A stretch of 33,633 nt of DNA, from assembly GCF_002128405.1 (NCBI RefSeq), contig NZ_NETJ01000013.1, positions 1 through 33,633 of the forward strand, read 5' to 3'. This DNA is from Gottfriedia solisilvae. Its GTDB lineage: Bacteria > Bacillota > Bacilli > Bacillales > Bacillaceae_G. Shown here in pieces: positions 24,885 through 33,633 of the stretch (position 1 is the stretch's first letter; every line of letters starts with the position of its first letter). The translations under genes were made by a program, and so were the position numbers. Below the pieces are notes generated by a model. The model saw only the letters and a list, made by a program, of their open reading frames with translations. It was not told the origin of the DNA and made no database searches.

Positions 24885-26420
24885 TTGCAAAAACATGACA
24901 CGATTGTTGTACTAGATTTTGGAAGCCAATATAACCAACTAATTGCGCGCCGTATACGTGAGTTTGGCGTTTATAGTGAATTGCGTCCTCATACAATCAC
25001 TGCTGAGGAAATTAAAGAAATGGGAGCTAAGGGAATAGTTTTCTCTGGTGGACCAAACAGTGTGTATGGTGAAAATGCTTTTTATTGTGATAAAGCAATA
25101 TTTGAATTAGGACTTCCTATTTTAGGCATATGCTACGGTATGCAATTAATGACTCAGCATTTTGGTGGAACAGTTGAAAAAGCTGACCAACGCGAATATG
25201 GAAAAGCTGAATTAAATATTCAATTGCAATCTGCACTATTAAAAGATCTACCAAATGATCATGTAGTATGGATGAGTCATGGTGATAAAGTTACGAAACA
25301 ACCTGAAGGCTTCGTAGTAGATGCAACAAGTGCATCATGTCCGATTGCTGCAATGAGTAATGAAGCGAAAAAAATGTATGGCGTTCAGTTCCATCCAGAG
25401 GTTCGTCACTCTGAATATGGTAATGACTTATTAAAGAACTTTGTTTTCAACATTTGCGAATGTGAAGCGAATTGGTCTATGAAAAACTTTATTGAAGTAG
25501 AACTTGAAAATATTCGTCAAACTGTTGGAGACAAAAAGGTACTTTGTGCACTTAGTGGTGGCGTAGATTCTTCAGTAGTTGCTGTATTAATTCACAAAGC
25601 AATCGGTGATCAGTTAACATGTATCTTCGTTGATCATGGTTTACTACGTAAAGATGAAGCAGAGGGCGTTATGAAAACGTTCAGAGAAGGCTTCCATATG
25701 AATGTAATTAAAGTTGATGCAAAAGAACGTTTCTTATCAAAATTAGCTGGCGTTTCAGATCCGGAACAAAAACGTAAAATTATCGGTAACGAATTTATTT
25801 ATGTATTTGATGATGAGGCTGCTAAATTAGAAGGTATGGATTTCTTAGCTCAAGGAACTTTATACACTGACATCATTGAAAGTGGTACGGCTACAGCTCA
25901 AACAATTAAATCTCATCACAATGTTGGTGGATTACCTGAAGATATGCAATTTACATTAATTGAGCCATTAAGCACATTATTTAAAGATGAAGTACGTGCA
26001 GTTGGTTCTGAACTAGGTATTCCAGATGCAATCGTTTGGAGACAACCATTCCCAGGTCCTGGATTAGGTATTCGCGTACTTGGTGAAATTACTGATCAAA
26101 AATTAGAAATCGTTCGTGAATCTGATGCAATTTTACGAGAAGAAATCGCATTAGCTGATCTGGACAAAGAAATTTGGCAGTACTTCACAGTATTACCTGA
26201 TATCCGTAGTGTTGGAGTAATGGGTGACGAACGTACGTATGATTACACAGTAGGTATTCGTGCAGTTACATCTATTGATGGAATGACTGCTGACTGGGCA
26301 CGTATTCCATGGGATGTACTACAAAAAATCTCAACTCGTATTGTTAATGAAGTGAAGCACGTAAACCGCATCGTGTATGATGTAACGAGCAAGCCACCTG
26401 CAACGATTGAGTGGGAATAA
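24885..26420 (+). CDS. guaA: GMP synthase (glutamine-hydrolysing)
   Basis: Converts XMP to GMP using glutamine and ATP, the last step of GMP synthesis. 511 aa, full length. The class I glutamine amidotransferase domain is N-terminal (GICYGMQ nucleophile Cys about residue 83; catalytic His/Glu in [12 protein letters not shown]). The ATP-pyrophosphatase loop is LSGGVDSS, and the C-terminal dimerisation domain ends [11 protein letters not shown] use TTG 24885 with SD GAGGTGA (24873-24879), since the GTG at 24876 is inside that SD. It is under a guanine riboswitch, so end-product controls synthesis. pbuG follows. Confidence 0.98.
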   Translation: MQKHDTIVVLDFGSQYNQLIARRIREFGVYSELRPHTITAEEIKEMGAKGIVFSGGPNSVYGENAFYCDKAIFELGLPILGICYGMQLMTQHFGGTVEKADQREYGKAELNIQLQSALLKDLPNDHVVWMSHGDKVTKQPEGFVVDATSASCPIAAMSNEAKKMYGVQFHPEVRHSEYGNDLLKNFVFNICECEANWSMKNFIEVELENIRQTVGDKKVLCALSGGVDSSVVAVLIHKAIGDQLTCIFVDHGLLRKDEAEGVMKTFREGFHMNVIKVDAKERFLSKLAGVSDPEQKRKIIGNEFIYVFDDEAAKLEGMDFLAQGTLYTDIIESGTATAQTIKSHHNVGGLPEDMQFTLIEPLSTLFKDEVRAVGSELGIPDAIVWRQPFPGPGLGIRVLGEITDQKLEIVRESDAILREEIALADLDKEIWQYFTVLPDIRSVGVMGDERTYDYTVGIRAVTSIDGMTADWARIPWDVLQKISTRIVNEVKHVNRIVYDVTSKPPATIEWE

Positions 26421-26445
26421 CATTCTAATATTTGGAAAAAGCGAA

Positions 26446-26482
26446 CGAAAACGAACATTTTAATTTAAATGTTCGTTTTTTT
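26446..26482. terminator. guaA terminator overlapping a PurBox-like pair
   Basis: A 13-bp palindrome (AAAACGAACATTT / AAATGTTCGTTTT) with a T run ends guaA. The same sequence has two inverted CGAA cores separated by 16 nt (26452-26455 and 26472-26475), the published spacing of PurR PurBoxes, and lies immediately upstream of the pbuG -35. Confidence 0.8.
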
Positions 26483-26483
26483 G

Positions 26484-26512
26484 TTGACACTTAGTTTAGA
26501 TGGTTGTAATAT
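26484..26512 (+). promoter_or_regulatory. Promoter of the pbuG leader
   Basis: TTGACA (26484-26489), 17-nt spacer, TAATAT (26507-26512). A good SigA promoter directly beside the PurBox-like palindrome and 30 nt before the riboswitch. Confidence 0.78.
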
Positions 26513-26542
26513 AAGGATGTAAATATTAAATAATTTGTCATA

Positions 26543-26612
26543 ACTTGTCGTATAAGCTAGTGAATATGGACTAGCGTCTCTACCTGCCACCGTAAATGGC
26601 GGACTACGAAGT
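26543..26612 (+). promoter_or_regulatory. Guanine riboswitch aptamer upstream of pbuG
   Basis: A second purine aptamer: P1 around TCGTA (26548-26552) / TACGA (26605-26609), P2 GCTAG...CTAGC, conserved GTCTCTACC junction, P3 TGCCA...TGGCG with CGTAAA loop. The discriminating base in GGACTACG is C (26604), hence guanine/hypoxanthine type. Confidence 0.93.
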
Positions 26613-26697
26613 AATGATTTCTATATTTTTAACCTACTATTTAGCTATTATTCTACTATCCCTAGGTTATAAAATACAGAATGAAACTGCTCGTGAT

Positions 26698-26732
26698 AGG
26701 CGCTTTTACCAATTGTGTAAAAGCGCCTTTTC
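26698..26732 (+). terminator. Riboswitch-linked terminator upstream of pbuG
   Basis: A perfect 12-bp stem AGGCGCTTTTAC / GTAAAAGCGCCT, then TTTTCT, between the aptamer and the pbuG start; the likely off-state terminator. Confidence 0.8.
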
Positions 26733-26785
26733 TATTTATAAAATAGAGACCGACTTTTAAGACTTAATAGACTTAGGAGGATCAC

Positions 26786-28126
26786 ATGAAAGAACGTATT
26801 AGTAATTATTTTGAGTTCAACAAGTTAGGCACATCATTTCGTCAGGAAACAATTGCTGGTTTAACAACATTCCTAGCAATGGCTTACATTTTATTCGTAA
26901 ACCCATCAATCCTTTCTTTATCAGATATAAAAGATTTTCCAGAAACATTAAGAATGAATAGAGAAGCAATCTTTGTTGCTACTTCATTAGCAGCGGCATA
27001 CGGTTCGATTTTAATGGGGATTTATGCAAGATATCCAATTGCTTTAGCACCAGGTATGGGATTAAATGCTTTCTTTGCATTTAACGTAGTGCTTGGAATG
27101 GGTATTCCATGGCAAACTGCTTTAGCTGGCGTATTTGTATCAGGTATTTTATTCATTATCCTATCTTTAACAGGACTTCGTGAACAAATTATTAATGCAA
27201 TTCCAATTGAATTAAAATTAGCAATTGGTAGCGGTATTGGTTTCTTTATTACATTTGTAGGTTTAAAAAATTCAGGTATTATCGTAAGTAACCCAGCAAC
27301 TTTTGTTGCACTTGGTAAATTAAATGAACCAGCAGTATTGTTAACAATTTTCGGTTTAGTGATAACTGTTATTTTAATGGCTAGAAAAGTAAAAGCTGGC
27401 GTATTTTTAGGTATGATCATTACTGCAATCGCGGGTATGATTTTTGGAATTATTGACTTACCTTCTTCAGTTGTTGGTCCAGTTCCAAGTATTGCACCTA
27501 CATTTGGTGAAGCAATTAAACATATTCCAGATGTATTCTCTTCACCTCAAATGTTTGCAGTTGTATTAACATTCTTCATTGTTGATTTCTTTGATGCAAC
27601 AGGTACATTAGTTGCTGTTGCAAATCAAGCTGGTTTATTAAAGGATAATAAACTTGAAAGAGCTGGAAAAGCATTAATGGTTGACGCTACTGCAGTAGTA
27701 GTTGGTTCAACTCTTGGTACAAGTACTACTACTTCATATATCGAATCAACTGCAGGTGTTGCTGCTGGTGGACGTACTGGATTCTCAGCGGTTATTACGG
27801 GATTATTATTCTTATTAGCATTATTCTTTGCACCACTATTAGGTGTAGTAACAGCGGCAGTAACTTCTCCAGCATTAATCGTTGTTGGTGTACTAATGGT
27901 ATCTTCAATTGGTCAAATTGATTGGAAAAAATTTGAGATAGCAGTTCCAGCTTTCTTCACAATTATCGCAATGCCGTTAACTTACAGTATTGCAACAGGT
28001 ATTGCTGTTGGATTTATCTTCTATCCAATTTCAATGTTAGCAGCTGGAAAAGCGAAAAAAATTCATCCGATTATGTATGTACTATTTGTTGTATTCCTTC
28101 TATTCTTAACGTATTTCAGAGAATAG
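26786..28126 (+). CDS. pbuG: Guanine/hypoxanthine permease (AzgA/PbuG type)
   Basis: A 446-aa polytopic membrane protein, about 12-14 helices, of the NCS2/AzgA purine permease subfamily; imports hypoxanthine and guanine with protons. Signature segments include RQETIAGLTTFLAMAYILFVNP at the N-terminus, ALAPGMGLNAFFAF, FFDATGTLVAVANQAGL and GTSTTTSYIESTAGVAAGGRTG. SD is AGGAGG shortly before ATG. It is controlled by its own promoter, riboswitch and terminator, with a possible PurR site. Neighbour to guaA as in B. subtilis, so salvage and synthesis of guanine are grouped under the same ligand. Confidence 0.95.
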   Translation: MKERISNYFEFNKLGTSFRQETIAGLTTFLAMAYILFVNPSILSLSDIKDFPETLRMNREAIFVATSLAAAYGSILMGIYARYPIALAPGMGLNAFFAFNVVLGMGIPWQTALAGVFVSGILFIILSLTGLREQIINAIPIELKLAIGSGIGFFITFVGLKNSGIIVSNPATFVALGKLNEPAVLLTIFGLVITVILMARKVKAGVFLGMIITAIAGMIFGIIDLPSSVVGPVPSIAPTFGEAIKHIPDVFSSPQMFAVVLTFFIVDFFDATGTLVAVANQAGLLKDNKLERAGKALMVDATAVVVGSTLGTSTTTSYIESTAGVAAGGRTGFSAVITGLLFLLALFFAPLLGVVTAAVTSPALIVVGVLMVSSIGQIDWKKFEIAVPAFFTIIAMPLTYSIATGIAVGFIFYPISMLAAGKAKKIHPIMYVLFVVFLLFLTYFRE

Positions 28127-28148
28127 TAGTTAATAAAACACGAAATAT

Positions 28149-28196
28149 AAAGCTTGGACAACGATCATTCTTTCGATGTCCAGGCTTTTCTTTTTT
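28149..28196 (+). terminator. Terminator of pbuG
   Basis: A 12-bp stem AAAGCTTGGACA / TGTCCAGGCTTT (one G-T pair) followed by TCTTTTTT. Confidence 0.8.
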
Positions 28197-28245
28197 CTAA
28201 AATTGTGTACGATTAGAATAAAATGAAAATAGAGGGTATTTTTGA

Positions 28246-28806
28246 ATGGAATTTCATGGACAAAAAATTTTACCGGCTGTTAGAAAAATAAAGGATTTAG
28301 AAAAATTACTAACTAGTTCATATGAATATATCGTTATATTAGATATTCATATTGGCCAACTGAAAAGCGTAGTCTCGCTTGCTAAGCAACATGGTAAGAA
28401 AGTATTTTTACATGTCGATCTAATTCATGGTTTGCAAAGTGATGGGCATGCAGCGGAATATTTATGCCAAGAGTTTAAACCATATGGGCTATTATCTACA
28501 AAGTCAAATGTGATTTTAAAGGCGAAGCAAAAAGGTGTAGTGGCGATACAACGTATTTTTTTAATTGATTCAAGTGCGATGGAGAAAAGTATTGCTTTGT
28601 TAGAAAAAACAAAACCAGATTATATTGAAGTACTACCAGGTGCTTTAACAAATGTAATAACAGAAGTAAAAGAGCGTACAGGTATTCCGATATTAGCAGG
28701 TGGTTTTATTCGGACGACTGAAGATGTAAAGGCTGCTTTAGATGCTGGTGCAACAGCAATTACGACCTCAGATAAAGAGTTATGGAAAAATTTCCTGAAA
28801 AAGTGA
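28246..28806 (+). CDS. glpP: Glycerol uptake operon antiterminator GlpP
   Basis: An RNA-binding antiterminator that, with glycerol-3-phosphate, lets RNA polymerase pass the leader terminators of glpFK and glpD. The 186-aa protein has the full GlpP TIM-barrel-like form: VILDIHIGQLKSVV, KKVFLHVDLIHGLQSDGHAAEYL, ILSTKSN-like LLSTKSNVI, YIEVLPGAL and PILAGGFIRTTEDV. The ATG lies 9 nt after AGAGGG. It is upstream of glpF on the same strand with its own leader separated by promoter and cre sequences, as in B. subtilis. Confidence 0.95.
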   Translation: MEFHGQKILPAVRKIKDLEKLLTSSYEYIVILDIHIGQLKSVVSLAKQHGKKVFLHVDLIHGLQSDGHAAEYLCQEFKPYGLLSTKSNVILKAKQKGVVAIQRIFLIDSSAMEKSIALLEKTKPDYIEVLPGALTNVITEVKERTGIPILAGGFIRTTEDVKAALDAGATAITTSDKELWKNFLKK

Positions 28807-28826
28807 CAGAAATGTGAAAATTAGGA

Positions 28827-28856
28827 TTGACAACGTTTTCATATATGAGTTAGCAT
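28827..28856 (+). promoter_or_regulatory. glpFK promoter overlapped by a cre site
   Basis: TTGACA (28827-28832), 18-nt spacer, TAGCAT (28851-28856). TGACAACGTTTTCA (28828-28841) fits the CcpA cre consensus TGWNANCGNTNWCA at every fixed position and covers the -35, so catabolite repression by glucose is expected. Confidence 0.85.
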
Positions 28857-28860
28857 AAAA

Positions 28861-28953
28861 GACAAGTTAATATACGTGACGGAGAAATGAAGAGATCCAC
28901 AATTGGTTGTTTCTATAGTTCTATAGAAACAATTTAGTTGTGGGTCTTTTTGA
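28861..28953 (+). promoter_or_regulatory. GlpP-type antiterminator leader and terminator of glpFK
   Basis: The leader starts with ACAAGTTAATAT-x-CG, shared with the glpD leader, and then forms a long hairpin (about 28893-28947: AGATCCACAATTGG...TTGTGGGTCT, with GTTTCTATAG/CTATAGAAAC at its top) followed by TTTTT. It is the terminator GlpP is expected to overcome. Confidence 0.85.
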
Positions 28954-29025
28954 CTTTAAATACGAATGGCCATTCAATTTAGTTCTCTCACGAAGATCAA
29001 CTTAAACTGAATGTGGAGGGATTTT

Positions 29026-31352
<2,327 letters not shown>

Positions 31353-31375
31353 CATATGATAGTGATAAGATGAAA

Positions 31376-31462
31376 ACAAGTTAATATTCGGTAGGAGATT
31401 GAGAGAGACCACAACACGCTATAGAAGCGAATTCTATAGTGATGTTTGTGGTCTCTTTTTTT
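31376..31462 (+). promoter_or_regulatory. GlpP-type antiterminator leader and terminator of glpD
   Basis: It opens with ACAAGTTAATAT-x-CG and then GGAGA-xx-GAGAGA-x-CC, repeating the glpF leader start. A hairpin (31403-31456, GAGACCACAA.../...TTGTGGTCTC with CTATAG at its top) is followed by a run of eight Ts. A possible -10 TATGAT is at 31355-31360, but I see no convincing -35. Confidence 0.85.
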
Positions 31463-31485
31463 TCGTACCATAGGAGGCAAAATTC

Positions 31486-33168
31486 ATGAAATTTTCTAGT
31501 AAACAACGAAAAGAGCTATTAAATGGAGTAAATAAACAAGAGTTAGACGTAATTGTAATCGGAGGAGGCATTACTGGTGCTGGAATTGCACTTGATGGTG
31601 CTACTAGAGGGTTATCAATGATTGTCTTTGAAATGCAGGATTTCGCAGCAGGTACATCTAGTCGATCAACAAAATTAGTACATGGTGGTTTACGTTATTT
31701 GAAACAATTGGAAGTAAAGATGGTCGCTGAAGTAGGGAAAGAGCGGGCAATCGTTTACGAAAATGGTCCACATGTTACTTCGCCTGAATGGATGTTGCTA
31801 CCGTTCCACAAGGGAGGTACTTTTGGTGCTTTCAGTACTTCAATCGGCCTTAAAGTTTATGATTTTCTGGCAGGAGTAAAGAGAAGTGAGCGTAGGAAAA
31901 TGTTTAACCGTGAAGAAACGATGAAAAAGGAACCACTTGTTAAACAAGAGGGATTAAAGGGTGGCGGATATTATGTTGAATATCGTACTGATGATGCTCG
32001 TTTAACAATTGAAGTAATGAAGGAAGCGATTGATCAAGGAGCAAAAGCGGTAAACTATGCAAAAGTAGATGGATTCTTATATATGAATGGAAAAGTTTGT
32101 GGTGTCATTGTAGTGGATCTACTTGATGGTGAAGTATATGAAGTGTATGGTAAAAAAATAGTAAATGCAGCTGGGCCTTGGGTTGATAAATTAAGGGAAA
32201 AGGATCAATCGAAAAAAGGAAAAGTACTTCAATTATCAAAAGGCGTACACTTAGTAATTGATCATTCGCGCTTTCCTTTAGGGCAAGCGATTTATTTTGA
32301 TACACCAGATGGCCGTATGGTATTTGCAATTCCACGTGGTGGTAAAACATATGTTGGTACAACCGACACGTTTTATAATGATGATGCAGCGTTACCGAAA
32401 ATGACGAAAGAAGATAGTAAGTATATTATTGATGCGATTAACTATATGTTCCCAACAGTGAAAATAACAGAAAATGACATCGAATCTAGTTGGGCTGGAG
32501 TTCGACCTTTGATATATGAAGAAGGAAAGAATGCTTCTGAAATCTCACGTAAAGATGAAATTTGGACATCGAATTCTGGATTAATCACAATTGCGGGAGG
32601 AAAATTAACAGGTTATCGTAAAATGGCAGAATTGGTTGTAGACTATGTGACGGATTTATTGAGGAAAGAAGGACATAGTGGAGCGTATCCAAAAAGTGAA
32701 ACGAAATATATGCCTATTTCTGGAGGGGATGTAGGTGGTGCGAAACAATTTACTACATTTATAGTAAATAAATCTAAAGAAGGTCAGGAGTTTGGATTAA
32801 CAAGTAAACAAGCAGAACAATTTGCGAAATTTTATGGATCAAACGTTGATACGATATTCCAGTTAGTTAGGGAACACCAAGAGGAACTAAAACAATATAA
32901 TTTACCAGTAGATGTGCTAATACCACTTATTTATGCTATGCATTATGAAATGACTGTAAAACCAGTAGACTTTTATATACGCCGCACAGGCGCTTTGTAT
33001 TTTGATATTAATTGGGTATATAAATGGAAAGATGCAGTAATCACTTATATGTCAGTTGAATTTGGGTGGACTAAAGATCAAAAAGTTAAATATGCTAATG
33101 AGTTGGAGGAAGCATTAATAGATGCTGTTTCGCCAATAAATCAATTAGATGCTGAAACATATGCATAA
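31486..33168 (+). CDS. glpD: Aerobic glycerol-3-phosphate dehydrogenase GlpD
   Basis: A membrane-associated FAD enzyme oxidising glycerol-3-phosphate to DHAP and passing electrons to quinone. 560 aa. The FAD-binding Rossmann motif VIGGGITGAGIALDGATRG lies at about 24-42, then FAAGTSSRSTKLVHGGLRYL, AAGPWVDKL and GGKLTGYRKMAE, all typical of GlpD; the C-terminal helical cap ends in the glycerol-phosphate dehydrogenase family form. SD AGGAGG is 9 nt before ATG. It has its own GlpP leader and is the last step of the glycerol cluster. Confidence 0.98.
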   Translation: MKFSSKQRKELLNGVNKQELDVIVIGGGITGAGIALDGATRGLSMIVFEMQDFAAGTSSRSTKLVHGGLRYLKQLEVKMVAEVGKERAIVYENGPHVTSPEWMLLPFHKGGTFGAFSTSIGLKVYDFLAGVKRSERRKMFNREETMKKEPLVKQEGLKGGGYYVEYRTDDARLTIEVMKEAIDQGAKAVNYAKVDGFLYMNGKVCGVIVVDLLDGEVYEVYGKKIVNAAGPWVDKLREKDQSKKGKVLQLSKGVHLVIDHSRFPLGQAIYFDTPDGRMVFAIPRGGKTYVGTTDTFYNDDAALPKMTKEDSKYIIDAINYMFPTVKITENDIESSWAGVRPLIYEEGKNASEISRKDEIWTSNSGLITIAGGKLTGYRKMAELVVDYVTDLLRKEGHSGAYPKSETKYMPISGGDVGGAKQFTTFIVNKSKEGQEFGLTSKQAEQFAKFYGSNVDTIFQLVREHQEELKQYNLPVDVLIPLIYAMHYEMTVKPVDFYIRRTGALYFDINWVYKWKDAVITYMSVEFGWTKDQKVKYANELEEALIDAVSPINQLDAETYA

Positions 33169-33212
33169 TCTATGAGCAATTTTTGTACTAGCGGTGAAAG
33201 TGATCCATTTAA

Positions 33213-33252
33213 AAAATGCTTCTTATTTATGTGTGAATAAGGAGCATTTTTT
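33213..33252 (+). terminator. Terminator of glpD
   Basis: A 15-bp stem AAAATGCTTCTTATT / AATAAGGAGCATTTT (one G-T pair) then TTT. Confidence 0.85.
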
Positions 33253-33464
33253 ATATTCCTTTATATCACTATATGGATAGTAGCTACTGATTCAATTTAT
33301 ATAATAGAAGATTCATATTCTAAATGTTTTATATAAAGGACGAATGATTATTCTGAATAATATTACTTTTAGTTTATGGGTTGTAATCCGATCAGCTAAC
33401 TGTTATATTAATTTATGTTGTTGCGAAACACTAACAACAAAACAAAAAAACATTTAAACAAACG

Positions 33465-33493
33465 TTGACATAAACGTTTGAGGATGTTATGAT
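33465..33493 (+). promoter_or_regulatory. Strong rRNA operon promoter
   Basis: TTGACA (33465-33470), exactly 17 nt, TATGAT (33488-33493). It is followed by an antitermination leader with a boxA-like sequence (ACTTTGAAAACT near 33523-33534) and then the 16S gene. The interval 33253-33464 before it is AT-rich and shows no gene. Confidence 0.88.
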
Positions 33494-33598
33494 ATTTAAG
33501 TCGCTTACGAGTGGCAAAGTGAACTTTGAAAACTAAACAAAACATGAAGTAAAACGTCAATTATTAGTTTTTTGAGCAATACAAGATTTAAACTTAAC

Positions 33599-33633
33599 TA
33601 TTATGGAGAGTTTGATCCTGGCTCAGGACGAAC
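33599..33633 (+). rRNA. rrs: 16S ribosomal RNA, 5' end only
   Basis: The universal 16S start GAGAGTTTGATCCTGGCTCA is present from 33606 and the window ends at GGACGAAC. Only about 35 nt are included, and the exact 5' end is estimated by analogy to Bacillus. Confidence 0.93.

Overview
This AT-rich window looks like a chromosomal segment of a member of the Bacillaceae (Bacillus sensu lato). It opens with the end of an rRNA operon (5S, initiator tRNA-Met, tRNA-Asp) and closes with a strong rRNA promoter and the first bases of the next 16S gene. The housekeeping gene order matches what I recall of Bacillus subtilis: tsaE-tsaB-rimI-tsaD / ABC-F gene ydiF (convergent) / rex / CPBP protease ydiL / groES-groEL, then guaA-pbuG. 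CIRCE, guanine riboswitches, GlpP-type leaders and a cre site all fit a Firmicute. I cannot name the species.

Layout: 1-318 RNA genes; 450-3156 the t6A37 tRNA-modification operon; 3164-3336 a dense DnaA-box cluster between tsaD and ydiF; 3374-6820 ABC-F factor, redox repressor Rex and a membrane protease; 7035-9064 the CIRCE-controlled chaperonin operon. From 8990/9031 to about 20466 lies an integrated element of about 11.4 kb. It entered the 3' end of groEL through a tyrosine recombinase and left a 95-bp duplication of the last 31 groEL codons at its right end (20406-20500). Beyond it come groEL's displaced terminator, an altered ATP-dependent ligase-like gene, a small unknown gene, a muramoyl amidase, a TetR-SMR efflux operon, guaA and pbuG (each with a guanine riboswitch), and the glycerol genes glpP, glpF-glpK and glpD.

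The groEL element is the novel part. In order it has: integrase, an unknown Lys-rich protein with a four-Cys C-terminus, a small membrane protein, a lipoprotein, four very small genes (one an XRE-type regulator), a replication-like winged-helix protein, a Sin-like serine resolvase with its own recombination-site-like repeats, a two-gene membrane/coiled-coil plus acidic-protein operon, a convergent HEPN (RNxxxH) zinc-cluster protein, and a five-helix membrane protein. I see no relaxase, type IV secretion, capsid or transposase gene, so it looks like a plasmid-derived, non-self-transmissible island carrying candidate phage-defence cargo. The six differences between the two groEL-end copies are all synonymous. 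Insertion therefore left the GroEL protein unchanged, and the attP probably came from a different groEL lineage.

Regulation is unusually legible: CIRCE at groES; an integrase start site buried in a terminator-like hairpin; a PurBox-like pair that doubles as the guaA terminator in front of pbuG; guanine riboswitches on guaA and pbuG; a cre site and twin GlpP-type antiterminator leaders on glpFK and glpD; and a TetR operator on the efflux operon.
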